64,000 nucleotides of DNA from Mucilaginibacter pineti. Lineage in GTDB: Bacteria > Bacteroidota > Bacteroidia > Sphingobacteriales > Sphingobacteriaceae. The number at the start of each line of letters is the position of its first letter. Within the stretch, counting starts at the first letter, position 1. The translations under genes and the position numbers were made by a program. The notes beneath the pieces are model-generated. The model was not told where the DNA came from. It did not search any database and saw nothing but the letters and a program-made list of their open reading frames with translations. Location: contig NZ_FNAI01000013.1 of NCBI RefSeq assembly GCF_900101875.1, positions 124,001 to 188,000 on the forward strand, written 5' to 3'. Shown here piece by piece: positions 35,228-45,439 of the stretch.

Positions 35228-38200
35228 ATGAAATTTAGTGCTATTAGCATTGCTGTGCCCAAAATCGGCCGGCATCCCGTCTCCAAATTTTTGATGATTA
35301 TGAAGCTCACAACGCTTATGCTAATCATTGGTCTTCTGCAGGTCAGTGCAAAAGGATTCAGTCAGATAACCCTTAATGCAAAGAAAGCGTCCATCGTAAA
35401 GGTATTTCAATCCATACAGAAGCAATCTGGATTTGATTTGTTTTATGATGAAAATGACCTGAAAGACACCAGAGTTACAATTAAAACCAACAATTCCAAT
35501 TTAGAAGAAACACTTAAAAAATGCCTCGCGAATCTGGATCTTGATTACAGGATACTGGACAAAAATGTCGTGATCACACAAAAGGTGAAACCTATAACAA
35601 ATGCGAAAGCAAATCAAATAACTCCTATTGATGCTAATGGTCATGTCGTCGATAAGGACGGAATACCGATTCCCGGTGCGACGGTGAGGGTGCAGAATGG
35701 GTCACAGGCGACGATTTCGGATGAGAAAGGTTTTTTTACGTTGAAGGGAGTGGAGAACGGTTCAATTATTATGGTGACGGTGATCGGGTATGAGCCGAAG
35801 GCGGTAAATGCGGCAGCTAATGTGGGTGATGTGCGGTTGGTGCAGGCAACTTCGAAGCTGGATGAGGTGCAGGTGCAGGCGTATGGGGTGACTTCGCGGA
35901 GGTTGTCGACAGGGAATATTTCGACGGTTAAGGCGGCGGACATTGAGAAGCAGCCGGTGAGTAATCCGCTCTTGGCTTTAGCTGGTAGGGTACCGGGATT
36001 GACTATTACACAGAATACAGGTGTGCCAGGCTCCTCTGTTTCAGTAAGAATTCAGGGACAAAATTCAATGACAAGGGGAAATGAACCCTTTTATGTGATT
36101 GATGGTGTTCCATATATATCGCAATTGCCTTCTAATTTAGGAGATGGAATTTTAGGAGCACAAGGAACTAATGGAACTGATTTTTATGGAGGAGGAAGTC
36201 CGTTTAGTTTCATAAATCCAGAAGAAATCGAAAGTATCGATGTGTTAAAAGACGCTGATGCTACAGCTATTTATGGGTCGAGAGCTGCGAACGGAGCTAT
36301 ATTGATTACCACAAAAAAAGGAAAAGCAGGCCTCACGAAAGTAGATCTAAAAATGCAACAAGGTGTTGGCAAGGTTACCCGTTTTTTAAAAGTATTAAAT
36401 ACGGATCAATATTTACAACTACGAAGGGAAGCTTATCAGAATGATGGATTACCTGTGCCGACTAAAGCAACGACACCTTCAACTTCAAATTATGATTTAA
36501 CGTTATATGATTCCAACCGTAATACAGATTGGCAGAAAGAGCTAATTGGTGGTACAGCTAAATACACGGATGCACAACTTTCAATCTCTGGAGGGAACGT
36601 ACAGACAAGTTTTAGGATTAGCGGAAATTATCATAATGAAACAACGGTTTTTCCCGGAGATTTTGGAGATCAAAAAGGCTCGTTCGGTTTTAATTTAAAC
36701 CATAACTCTATGAATCAGAAATTTAAAATACAGATCTCTGGAAATTATTTGTCAGATAATAATAGACTACTAAGTAATGATTTAACTAATATCGCAATAA
36801 GGTTAAGCCCTAACGCCCCATCCCTAACTAAACCAGATGGATCGTTAAATTGGGCGCGTTTTTTACCTGCTGGCGCGGTTGATAGTGTTTCGACCTGGCT
36901 AAATCCTTTAGCGCAACTCGATAAAACTTATAAGAACAACACTAAGAATTTAATTAGCAGTGGTAATGTAAGTTATGAATTTTACCCAGGTTTAGTTCTA
37001 AAAGCAAACCTAGGTTACACTAATTTAACCACGGATGAAATTACAACTTCGCCCTTAAGTGCTGTCGCTCCTGAAAGAAGAATCATTGCGACAGCGACAT
37101 CATTGAGAAATGCAAGTTACGGCCAAGGAGCGATATCATCTTGGATCATTGAACCCCAATTTTCATATAACAATGTATGGGGCGCTAATAGCATCAATGC
37201 ATTATTAGGCGCGACCTTTCAAAAGCTCAATACCCAGGAGTTTGCACAAATTGGCGTAAATTATATAAGTGATGCACTATTGAAAAGCGTTTCTGCGGCA
37301 AATACAAGGACAATAATAAATGATATCAATACTACCTATAAGTATAATGCTTTTTTTGCCAGATTGAACTATAATTATGATTCAAGATATATCTTAAATG
37401 GAACTTTACGTCGGGATGGCAGTAGTCGTTTTGGGCCAGACAGCCGGTTTCATGATTTTTGGGCAATTGGTGGTGCCTGGGTATTTTCGAGCGAGGATTT
37501 TATTAAAGAAAAATTTCCCTTTATAAGTTTTGGCAAACTCAGAGGCAGCTATGGCTTAACTGGAAATGATCAAATAGGTGATTATGTATTTTCAAGTCAA
37601 TATTCCTCAATTGTGGTAAATACACCATATCAGGGAACTGGCAGCATTCAAATCACTGGCAACAGTAATCCACAGCTACAGTGGGAGGAAACTAAAAAAA
37701 AGCAATTTGGGATTGACTTGGGGTTTTTGAAAGATAGAATTTTATTCAATATCAACTATTTTGATAATCATTCTTCAAATCAGCTGATAAATTACAGTTT
37801 GCCTGCCTTTACTGGTTTCGGCAGTGTTCTTGCAAACTTACCTGCCGTGGTACAAAACAGGGGCTGGGAACTTTCGGCGACTACCGTAAATATTAAAACC
37901 GAAAACGTAAATTGGAGTTCAGGAATTAATTTTACTACTTCACAAAATAAACTTCTCGAATTTCCAAACTTGGAAACGTCAGCTTACTACTCTTCTTACA
38001 TAATTGGACAACCTGTTTCAATTGGCAAAACTTACGCTTCATCAGGTGTTAACCCCCAAACTGGATTGTACCAAGTGAATACTGCTAGCGGTACGCCCAC
38101 TAGTAACCCTTCCGATATCGACAGAACGTACATCTATAATCTTATGCCAAAGTTTTACGGTGGGATTCAGAATTCTATCAGTTATAAATCTCTACAGTTG

Positions 38201-38632
38201 GATTTCTTATTACAATTTGTCAAGCAACAAGGATCAAATGATATCCCTTATTATGCTCAACCAGGTGCTTTTGCGTCTGGAAATAGATTTGCCCCGACAG
38301 CTAATCTTTCTGCAATTTATTTACAGCGATGGACTAAACCAGGACAAACAGATGCTTTAGTTCAAAAAGTTAGCACGACATTATATAGTGATTATTTTGG
38401 AAGCTTGGGCATTTCAGACGCTTCATATATTAGGTTGAAGAACCTGTCATTTTCTTGGTCGCTGCCCAGCCAATGGCAAAATCGGATGAAGATGACTAAC
38501 GCAAAATTATTTATTCAAGGTCAAAACCTATTCACTCTAACCAACTATATAGGACCGGACCCAGAAAATCAGAGCGTAAGTTCTTTAGCACCACTTCGAG
38601 TAATAACCCTTGGTTTTCAGACAACATTTTAA
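35228..38632 (+). CDS. SusC/RagA-type TonB-dependent outer-membrane transporter
   Basis: An extended N-terminus with signal segment (MIMKLTTLMLIIGLLQVSA) precedes an STN domain (~residues 55-115, signalling to FecR), a carboxypeptidase-like domain (~138-200, GIPIPGATVRVQNGSQATIS), the SusC-type linker VQVQAYGVTSRRLST, a plug (~225-345, with PGLTITQNTGVPG and AIYGSRAANGAILITTK) and a barrel to the end. At 1134 residues it is normal. Codon use changes sharply inside the gene: 35641-35985 is full of G-ending codons (GTG, GCG, CGG), while the barrel is AT-rich. It imports an oligosaccharide or similar ligand with SusD. Confidence 0.95.
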   Translation: MKFSAISIAVPKIGRHPVSKFLMIMKLTTLMLIIGLLQVSAKGFSQITLNAKKASIVKVFQSIQKQSGFDLFYDENDLKDTRVTIKTNNSNLEETLKKCLANLDLDYRILDKNVVITQKVKPITNAKANQITPIDANGHVVDKDGIPIPGATVRVQNGSQATISDEKGFFTLKGVENGSIIMVTVIGYEPKAVNAAANVGDVRLVQATSKLDEVQVQAYGVTSRRLSTGNISTVKAADIEKQPVSNPLLALAGRVPGLTITQNTGVPGSSVSVRIQGQNSMTRGNEPFYVIDGVPYISQLPSNLGDGILGAQGTNGTDFYGGGSPFSFINPEEIESIDVLKDADATAIYGSRAANGAILITTKKGKAGLTKVDLKMQQGVGKVTRFLKVLNTDQYLQLRREAYQNDGLPVPTKATTPSTSNYDLTLYDSNRNTDWQKELIGGTAKYTDAQLSISGGNVQTSFRISGNYHNETTVFPGDFGDQKGSFGFNLNHNSMNQKFKIQISGNYLSDNNRLLSNDLTNIAIRLSPNAPSLTKPDGSLNWARFLPAGAVDSVSTWLNPLAQLDKTYKNNTKNLISSGNVSYEFYPGLVLKANLGYTNLTTDEITTSPLSAVAPERRIIATATSLRNASYGQGAISSWIIEPQFSYNNVWGANSINALLGATFQKLNTQEFAQIGVNYISDALLKSVSAANTRTIINDINTTYKYNAFFARLNYNYDSRYILNGTLRRDGSSRFGPDSRFHDFWAIGGAWVFSSEDFIKEKFPFISFGKLRGSYGLTGNDQIGDYVFSSQYSSIVVNTPYQGTGSIQITGNSNPQLQWEETKKKQFGIDLGFLKDRILFNINYFDNHSSNQLINYSLPAFTGFGSVLANLPAVVQNRGWELSATTVNIKTENVNWSSGINFTTSQNKLLEFPNLETSAYYSSYIIGQPVSIGKTYASSGVNPQTGLYQVNTASGTPTSNPSDIDRTYIYNLMPKFYGGIQNSISYKSLQLDFLLQFVKQQGSNDIPYYAQPGAFASGNRFAPTANLSAIYLQRWTKPGQTDALVQKVSTTLYSDYFGSLGISDASYIRLKNLSFSWSLPSQWQNRMKMTNAKLFIQGQNLFTLTNYIGPDPENQSVSSLAPLRVITLGFQTTF

Positions 38633-38649
38633 AATTAAACAATATTGAA

Positions 38650-40179
38650 ATGAAAAATATACTTTTTAAAAGACCATTTTTCGAAAATGGAATATTTAGA
38701 ATTAACTATGCTGTAATCCTATTCATTTTTTTGGCGACGAGTTTACCATCTTGTAAAAAATTTGTAGATGCGGGCGCACCTGTAACAACTCTTAATTCGC
38801 AAAATGTTTTCGAATCGGATGCTACTGCTATTGCTACGCTTACCGGGATTTATACCCAGTGGAGTTTAGATAGTTACGGATTAAATGGTGGAAATGGGAG
38901 TTTAACAGCTTTAAATTTATTGCCATCTTTATCTGCGGATGACCTGACTTTATTTGACGGAAATGGTAATTCAGACTTTGTACAGATTTACATAAATTCG
39001 ATAAAAAGCAGCAATTCGATTAACCTCTCATATTGGCAATACAGTTACACTATTATTAATAAAACAAATGCGATTATTGATGGATTAAAAAGTTCTGCAA
39101 AAGTAAGTACACCAGTAAAAAATCAGTTACTCGGTGAAGCATATTTTGTTAGATCGTTTTGTTATTTCAACTTAATTAACCTTTATGATGACGTCCCTTT
39201 TGTCACAAGCACTAATTACGCGAATACTTCAAACCTATCAAAAACGTCGAAAAGCCTTATTTACACAGCGATTATTGAGGATTTAAAGTTAGCACAATCC
39301 TTATTAAATTCAAATTTTTTAAAAGGTGATGTGCTTTCAAGCTATCAATCAGGAAACGAAGAAAGAGTTAGACCTAATAAGTATACAGCTACCGCGTTAT
39401 TGGCAAGAGCATATTTATATACAAAAGATTATACGAACGCAGAGATCCAAGCATCAACCGTAATATCCAATAAATCAACTTATGATACTGTTTCAATAAA
39501 TAATGTTTTTTTAAAAAATAGCAAGGAATCTATATGGTCACTTCCATCTGTCAATTCGGGAACATTGTCTAATACGGCAGAGGGTATTTTATTTCTCCCA
39601 GATGCCTCAAATCAATTTGGGCCAGGAACGAATTTAGTCTACTTGAGTTCTAATTTAATAAATAGTTTTCAGACAAACGATAAAAGGCTATCGAACTGGA
39701 CGAAGAGTATTTTTTCGGCTGGAAAAATCTATTATTTTCCGACGAAATACAAAATAGGACTCTACAATGCGGCTAGTACAACAACCGAATACTCAGTGAT
39801 ATTTCGTCTCGCTGAACAATATTTAATTAGATCTGAATGTCGCGCATATTTAGGAAATATAAATGGAAGCTTAGATGATTTGAATGTTATTAGAAAAAGA
39901 GCTGGACTGCCTAGTTTTACATCATTAAACCAATCAGTAATTCTTGCAGCGATTCTCCAAGAATATCGTTCAGAGTTTTTTACGGAATGGGGACAACGCT
40001 GGTTTAATCTCAAACGAACAAATACGGTTGATCAAGTCATGGCTATTTACTCATCTCAAAAGGTTTATGGAGGTTTAACTGGCACTTGGAATACAAATTG
40101 GAAACTTTACCCAATACCACTATCCGAAATTCGTCTTGATCCAAATTTAATACAAAATCCCGGCTACGGAAGTAATTAA
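38650..40179 (+). CDS. SusD/RagB-type nutrient-binding lipoprotein
   Basis: A lipoprotein signal (FIFLATSLPSCKKF, lipidated Cys) precedes a TPR-like SusD fold. Typical segments are YWQYSYTIINKTNAIIDGLK, GEAYFVRSFCYFNLINLYDD and the C-terminal FRLAEQYLIRSECRAYLGN with EYRSEFFTEWGQRWFNLKR. It is 509 residues long and sits 17 bases after SusC, as expected for the lid that delivers ligand to the transporter. Like the SusC barrel it is AT-rich compared with the flanking genes. Confidence 0.94.
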   Translation: MKNILFKRPFFENGIFRINYAVILFIFLATSLPSCKKFVDAGAPVTTLNSQNVFESDATAIATLTGIYTQWSLDSYGLNGGNGSLTALNLLPSLSADDLTLFDGNGNSDFVQIYINSIKSSNSINLSYWQYSYTIINKTNAIIDGLKSSAKVSTPVKNQLLGEAYFVRSFCYFNLINLYDDVPFVTSTNYANTSNLSKTSKSLIYTAIIEDLKLAQSLLNSNFLKGDVLSSYQSGNEERVRPNKYTATALLARAYLYTKDYTNAEIQASTVISNKSTYDTVSINNVFLKNSKESIWSLPSVNSGTLSNTAEGILFLPDASNQFGPGTNLVYLSSNLINSFQTNDKRLSNWTKSIFSAGKIYYFPTKYKIGLYNAASTTTEYSVIFRLAEQYLIRSECRAYLGNINGSLDDLNVIRKRAGLPSFTSLNQSVILAAILQEYRSEFFTEWGQRWFNLKRTNTVDQVMAIYSSQKVYGGLTGTWNTNWKLYPIPLSEIRLDPNLIQNPGYGSN

Positions 40180-40181
40180 TC

Positions 40182-41531
40182 ATGATTAAAAATCTCTTTT
40201 TAATAGGCATTTTCTTATGCCCGGTTATCCTTATGGCTCAAAGCCAAGGGATAACCTTTACCGACGGCCTTTCCTGGAAAGAAGTTCAATTAAAAGCCAA
40301 AGCAGAAAATAAATTTATTTTCATGGATGTATATGCAACTTGGTGTGGTCCTTGTAAACAAATGGATCGGGAAATATATGCGCACCCAACACTTGGTGAT
40401 TTAATGAATCCCTATTTTATTTCTGTCAAGGTACAAATGGATACATCAAAAAATGATTCGCAAAAGACCAGATCATTTTATAAGGACGCCGCGTTCATTA
40501 AATATCAATTTCACATTGAGTCTATTCCAACGTTTCTTTTTTTCAACTCTAATGGGGAGCTATTAAATAAAGATGCAGGTGCAAAAAACATCAAAGAATT
40601 TACTTCAATAATTCGTGACGTAGAAAACACAAATTGGTCCTATCCAAATCAGGTCGAAAGGTATCGAAAAAATGAATTAAACTATTCTGATATAAGACTT
40701 TTATATAAAAAGGCGCTTGTTATGAACGAGGCATTGTTTGCGGACAGCTTAGCCAGAGATATAAAAGTCAATTTCCTTGATAAAATATCACCTGATAGTC
40801 TGCTTAAAAAAGATAATCTTTCTTTCCTTGGAAAAAATATTAATTTGGTTTCTTCCAATGACTTAATATTTAAATTGACGTTACAAAGCCCCCGTCAAGT
40901 TGACAGTATATTCAACGAAGGAAAAGCTACAAAAATAGAGTGGGCGGATTGGCTAGTATCTATAGTTATACAACATGAAGAAATTGATAATGTCTTATCA
41001 AAAAGAGATAAACGCACATTTAATTTTGATAGAACCGTAAAGAAAGTTAAGCTAAAATATCCATTGGTGAATGCTGATAAAATAATCTTAAAAGGATTAT
41101 ATTTTTATTACGCCTCAAAAAGGGATTGGATTAATTATTCTATTTACTATGACAAGTTTCTAACTAATTACCCGCCTTCGACTGAAGGGAATGAAGCTTT
41201 CTTTGCCTTAAATAGCCCCGCATGGATTTTATTTAGTTCTACTGGGAAAGAGCAATGTTTGAAGTTCGCTCTAAAATGGATTGAGAAAGCAATTAAAATT
41301 AAACCTCAATTGAACGATCACATTCAATTTTTGGATACCCGGGCGAATATATTATATCGACTTGGGAAAACCGATAAAGCTATAGACCAAGAAAATGTAG
41401 CTATAGAGGGTGAAAAGATATTAACAGAATCAAAAGGACAGGTATTCGATCCTAAAAAGGATGATATATACGGCTTTGGCAAAGTCTTAGAAAAAATGCG
41501 CAGTGGGTTACCAACCTGGCCAACCAAATAA
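40182..41531 (+). CDS. Thioredoxin-like exported protein
   Basis: A signal peptide (LFLIGIFLCPVILMAQ) precedes a thioredoxin fold with the active site ATWCGPCKQ and the cis-proline segment IESIPTFLFFNSNG. The C-terminal ~270 residues are helical and end in a TPR-like part (ALKWIEKAIKIKPQLNDHIQ). At 449 residues it is much longer than plain thioredoxin. It follows SusD by 2 bases. In SusCD operons such proteins act in periplasmic thiol redox or as chaperones; the exact role here is unknown. Confidence 0.85.
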   Translation: MIKNLFLIGIFLCPVILMAQSQGITFTDGLSWKEVQLKAKAENKFIFMDVYATWCGPCKQMDREIYAHPTLGDLMNPYFISVKVQMDTSKNDSQKTRSFYKDAAFIKYQFHIESIPTFLFFNSNGELLNKDAGAKNIKEFTSIIRDVENTNWSYPNQVERYRKNELNYSDIRLLYKKALVMNEALFADSLARDIKVNFLDKISPDSLLKKDNLSFLGKNINLVSSNDLIFKLTLQSPRQVDSIFNEGKATKIEWADWLVSIVIQHEEIDNVLSKRDKRTFNFDRTVKKVKLKYPLVNADKIILKGLYFYYASKRDWINYSIYYDKFLTNYPPSTEGNEAFFALNSPAWILFSSTGKEQCLKFALKWIEKAIKIKPQLNDHIQFLDTRANILYRLGKTDKAIDQENVAIEGEKILTESKGQVFDPKKDDIYGFGKVLEKMRSGLPTWPTK

Positions 41532-41543
41532 ACATCAATTTCC

Positions 41544-43955
41544 ATGAAAAATTTTCAATATATCTTACCAGGACTGGCCGCGCTTTGTCTGAATATAAGC
41601 AATGGTCTCTGCCAGCAACCTTACAAAATGCAGGATTCCCCCCTGCTAACCCGATGGGCTAAACAGATTACCGCGGGTCATCCGCTTAATGAATATCCCA
41701 GGCCGCAACTGATGCGGCCGGCCTGGACAAATCTCAACGGATTGTGGTCTTACGCAATTACCGACAACGATCAGCGAAAAGCACCGGCTCAGTACGATGG
41801 AAAAATCCTTGTACCATACCCGCTTGAATCTGCTTTATCCGGTATAAAAAAAACATTGCGTCCTTCCCAGCTACTTTGGTATAAAACAACATTGCAGAAG
41901 CCGAACCTTACAAACGGAGAAAGAGCACTACTGCATTTCGGTGCAGTAGACTGGCAGGCAACGGTCTTTGTTAACGGAAAAGAAGTTGGCCAGCACACAG
42001 GAGGTTACACAGCATTTAACTTGGATATCACAGACGCACTGAAAGAAGTTGACAATGAATTAGTTGTCAAAGTATATGACCCAACTAATGAAGGCATAGG
42101 TCCACATGGCAAACAGGTACTGAACCCGGCTAATATTTATTACACGCCAACATCCGGCATCTGGCAGACGGTGTGGCTTGAAAAGGTTCCTGCAAAATAC
42201 ATTTGTGATATCAAGATCACACCCGATATCGACCATGCTCAATTACAGTTCAGTGCTAACATTTCAGGCATAGATAAAGATCTGGAAGTGGAAGCAATTG
42301 CCTATGATAAACAGAAAGTAATTGCCAGTTGGCATAGCCGTCATGATGGCGACTATTCGACCAGTCTGGCTATACCAGTACCGCATTTGTGGTCACCCTC
42401 AGATCCGTTTTTGTACGATCTGACAGTCCGCCTCAAACTTCATGGCAAAATCATCGATGAAATTAAAAGTTATTTTGCTATGCGTAAAATCAGTATTGGT
42501 AAAGACGCCAAAGGCATTGACCGTATCTGCCTGAATAACAAACCGTACTTTAATTTAGGCACGCTTGATCAGGGATTCTGGCCTGACGGATTGTATACTG
42601 CTCCTACAGACGAAGCACTGGCATTTGATATCAAAGCCATCAAATCTATGGGCTTTAATACTATCCGTAAACACATCAAGGTTGAACCCGCACGCTGGTA
42701 TTATTACACGGATAAACTTGGTATGCTGGTGTGGCAGGATATGGTAAATCCCAACCAGGGATTACCGGAAGGCAGCAAGCCGGAATTTGAGAAAGAAAGT
42801 GCGGAAATTTTAGCCCAGCTGCATAATTACCCCAGTATCGTTACCTGGGTGTTGTTTAATGAAAAATGGGGTCAGTATGATCAGGAGCGGCTTACCAAAT
42901 GGATCAAAGAGACGGACCCTTCAAGAATCGTCAACGGCCATACCGGCGAGCTGCTCTATGTTAATGAACAATTACGTTCGCCATCTCCGAATGCTTATGT
43001 CGGTGCGGATATGACGGACGTACATGCATACCCTGATCCGATGATCTCCATTAAACAAGCTGGCAAAGCGCAGGTGGTTGGAGAGTTCGGCGGAATCGGT
43101 GTTTTTATACCGGATCACCAGTGGCTGACCGGTTCCGCCTGGGGTTACATCCAGGAGAAGCCCGCCGGGCTGATGGCGAAATATAAGATTATGAATCAGC
43201 ATTTAAAACTGCTGAAGGAAGAAGGGCTGTCAGGTTCCATTTACACCCAGCCCTTTGATGTTGAAGGCGAACAGAATGGCCTGATGACCTATGACCGGGA
43301 AGTGATCAAAGTGCCCTTTGCAAAGCTTCGGAAAATTCACAGCATATTAAACCCCGATGTCATCAAAACCAGCCTCGTCATCGCTAAAGACGCCGATATC
43401 ACGGAGCCCGGTCTAATATACAGCAAATTACTGGACCAGTATATTGCCGGTAAAAGAGAACCTGCGTTTTTAAAACGAATGGCCATGCAGGCTGTACAGG
43501 CCGGTGATAAGCCGGGTGCTGAAATGGCAGGTAAAGCCTATATCGCATCGCTTAAAATACCCTTGGCGGACGACGACCGCGCCTCCGTTGCGCAGTTTAC
43601 CAAAAGCACCAAGGATGCAGGTTATGCATTGATGCTCACCGATTCAGCCGGTTTTAAACAGGTGATGGGTTCAAGAAAATATACCCTGGCCCTGATGAAT
43701 ATGATCTATAAAGGAGAACTGGAACCGGTGATCAATGCCGGAAATGTAGACTGGAATGCCTTGGCGGAAAAGATCAGGCCATTTGGTGAACCGGGCGACG
43801 AAATACTGATGCGGGCGAAAACAGTAGAGTTTATCAATAAACAGAACTGGTCTGAATACGTACCTGCTGCCACTGCATATCTGGCTAAATATGGTAAAAA
43901 TATAGCTGAGCGGGAACGCAAATCATTTCAGGAGGCCATAGACCAGCATAAATAA
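41544..43955 (+). CDS. Glycoside hydrolase family 2 enzyme
   Basis: A signal peptide (LAALCLNISNGLCQQ) precedes a sugar-binding jelly roll (~60-220, WYKTTLQKPN, HFGAVDWQATVFVNGKEVGQ), an immunoglobulin-like domain and a TIM barrel. The acid/base lies in VLFNEKWGQYD (Glu440) and the likely nucleophile in VVGEFGG (Glu514). A C-terminal region of ~200 residues has no clear match. GH2 enzymes cleave beta-galactosides, beta-glucuronides or beta-mannosides; which one cannot be told. It is co-directional with the SusCD genes (12 bases after the thioredoxin-like gene), so it probably processes the imported glycan, but its base composition is closer to the flanking DNA than to SusCD. Confidence 0.9.
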   Translation: MKNFQYILPGLAALCLNISNGLCQQPYKMQDSPLLTRWAKQITAGHPLNEYPRPQLMRPAWTNLNGLWSYAITDNDQRKAPAQYDGKILVPYPLESALSGIKKTLRPSQLLWYKTTLQKPNLTNGERALLHFGAVDWQATVFVNGKEVGQHTGGYTAFNLDITDALKEVDNELVVKVYDPTNEGIGPHGKQVLNPANIYYTPTSGIWQTVWLEKVPAKYICDIKITPDIDHAQLQFSANISGIDKDLEVEAIAYDKQKVIASWHSRHDGDYSTSLAIPVPHLWSPSDPFLYDLTVRLKLHGKIIDEIKSYFAMRKISIGKDAKGIDRICLNNKPYFNLGTLDQGFWPDGLYTAPTDEALAFDIKAIKSMGFNTIRKHIKVEPARWYYYTDKLGMLVWQDMVNPNQGLPEGSKPEFEKESAEILAQLHNYPSIVTWVLFNEKWGQYDQERLTKWIKETDPSRIVNGHTGELLYVNEQLRSPSPNAYVGADMTDVHAYPDPMISIKQAGKAQVVGEFGGIGVFIPDHQWLTGSAWGYIQEKPAGLMAKYKIMNQHLKLLKEEGLSGSIYTQPFDVEGEQNGLMTYDREVIKVPFAKLRKIHSILNPDVIKTSLVIAKDADITEPGLIYSKLLDQYIAGKREPAFLKRMAMQAVQAGDKPGAEMAGKAYIASLKIPLADDDRASVAQFTKSTKDAGYALMLTDSAGFKQVMGSRKYTLALMNMIYKGELEPVINAGNVDWNALAEKIRPFGEPGDEILMRAKTVEFINKQNWSEYVPAATAYLAKYGKNIAERERKSFQEAIDQHK

Positions 43956-43961
43956 TATTAC

Positions 43962-44264
43962 ATGAAAAGACAACATTTTTGGGGTTACCCCTGGCTATGC
44001 CTTTGCCTTGTTTTTAGTGCATGCAGCACCATGCGTACGGCTCCGGTATCACAAAACTGGGTCGTTGAAGCCCGGCTGATTTCAGGTATTGATACTATGT
44101 CATTTTCATCAACCGAATTGCCCTTGCCAGTCTGGATTTTGGAAGCGGACCACACTATTACCGGCGTATTTTACAGAACGGCTGATTACAGCGCAGCTGT
44201 CCGCATACAAAACGCGCTGGCTAATTCCGGACTAGTTACACAAATCAAACTGATTCATGACTAA
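43962..44264 (+). CDS. Small lipoprotein
   Basis: The lipobox LCLVFSACSTM makes this a 100-residue lipoprotein. The rest is unremarkable (SQNWVVEARLISGIDTMSF, ending TQIKLIHD). It begins 6 bases after the GH2 stop, and its end overlaps the start of the threonine dehydrogenase gene by 8 bases, so the three are probably one transcript. No family was recognised. Confidence 0.7.
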   Translation: MKRQHFWGYPWLCLCLVFSACSTMRTAPVSQNWVVEARLISGIDTMSFSSTELPLPVWILEADHTITGVFYRTADYSAAVRIQNALANSGLVTQIKLIHD

Positions 44265-45192
44265 AGTACTGGTAATTGGTGCCTGCGGACAGATCGGGAC
44301 AGAACTGACTACCGCCCTGCGGCTTAAATATGGCAACGAAAATGTGATTGCCGCCGATATCCGGCTGCTGACCGATACCGAATTCCGTATCCGGCCATAC
44401 ATTCAGCTTAGTGTACTGGATAAAGTATCCCTGCACGCACTGGTGCTGCGGGAAAAAATCACGGTTATCTATCACCTGGCTGCGACCTTGTCGGCTACCG
44501 GCGAAAAGCAACCGCTCAAAGCCTGGGATCTGAATATGCAGGGATTGCTCAACGTCCTGGAAATTGCCAAGACAGACCAGCTCAAAGTTTTCTGGCCCAG
44601 TAGTATTGCTGTCTACGGCGCGAACGGCCCTAAAGCATTTTCTCCCCAGCACAGCATAATGGAACCGTCCACCGTTTACGGAATCAGCAAAGTTTCGGGA
44701 GAGCTGTGGTGCAAGTATTATCATGAGCAATACGGTGTGGACGTCCGCAGTATCCGTTATCCGGGATTGATCAGCTATACTGCTGAGCCGGGCGGCGGTA
44801 CAACTGATTATGCGGTGGATATCTTTTACCATGCGCTGAAGCACCGTACCTACACCTGCTTTTTGAAACCGCATACGGCATTGCCGATGATGTACATGGC
44901 TGACGCCGTCAGGGCGACTATGCAACTGATGGAAGCGTCAAATGAAAAGCTGACTGTCAGGACCGGTTACAACATTCTCGGCATCAGTTTTACCCCGGCG
45001 CAGCTGGCGGAAGCCATCACCAAACATCTTCCGGTATTTACCATCAACTATAAACCCGACCGGCGCCAGAACATCGCAGACAGCTGGCCGGCAAGTGTAG
45101 ACGACCGGCATGCCAGGCATGACTGGGACTGGGAACCTCAGTATAATCTGACAACAATCGTGAGTGAGATGCTCCGGAATATCAAAATATAA
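44257..45192 (+). CDS. SDR-type L-threonine 3-dehydrogenase
   Basis: An extended short-chain dehydrogenase of 311 residues. The NAD-binding loop VIGACGQIGTEL opens the protein, and the catalytic Tyr141 and Lys145 lie in STVYGISKVSGE. The opening and the segments VYHLAATLSATGE and DVRSIRYPGLISY match the bacterial epimerase-like threonine dehydrogenases, which oxidise L-threonine to 2-amino-3-ketobutyrate. The following gene encodes an enzyme of the family that includes 2-amino-3-ketobutyrate CoA ligase, which fits a threonine-to-glycine pathway. Confidence 0.88.
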   Translation: MTKVLVIGACGQIGTELTTALRLKYGNENVIAADIRLLTDTEFRIRPYIQLSVLDKVSLHALVLREKITVIYHLAATLSATGEKQPLKAWDLNMQGLLNVLEIAKTDQLKVFWPSSIAVYGANGPKAFSPQHSIMEPSTVYGISKVSGELWCKYYHEQYGVDVRSIRYPGLISYTAEPGGGTTDYAVDIFYHALKHRTYTCFLKPHTALPMMYMADAVRATMQLMEASNEKLTVRTGYNILGISFTPAQLAEAITKHLPVFTINYKPDRRQNIADSWPASVDDRHARHDWDWEPQYNLTTIVSEMLRNIKI

Positions 45193-45280
45193 ATCAGGCA
45201 GGCTTTGCTGATGACCCTGCCGCTTTATCAATCGTTCTTTACAGGTCAGTTAATATCAGTGAGTTAATTATAGTGAGAAA

Positions 45281-45316
45281 GCGCCGCCCGGACCTGATTC
45301 CGGGCGCGCTTTTTTA
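45281..45316 (+). terminator. Intrinsic terminator after the dehydrogenase gene
   Basis: GCGC(C)GCCCGG pairs with CCGGGCGCGC around an 8-base loop and is followed by six T. It separates the GH2-lipoprotein-dehydrogenase transcript from the synthase gene. Confidence 0.88.
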
Positions 45317-45439
45317 TTGTGTGTAATATTTCGGCTTAGTTAAGTCATCTAAATAAAAATTAAAAAAAGTCATTTGAAATTACCGCTGCGGATAAAATTG
45401 CGCGCTAATTTCGTGTTCAAAGAACCTATTATATCTGCT

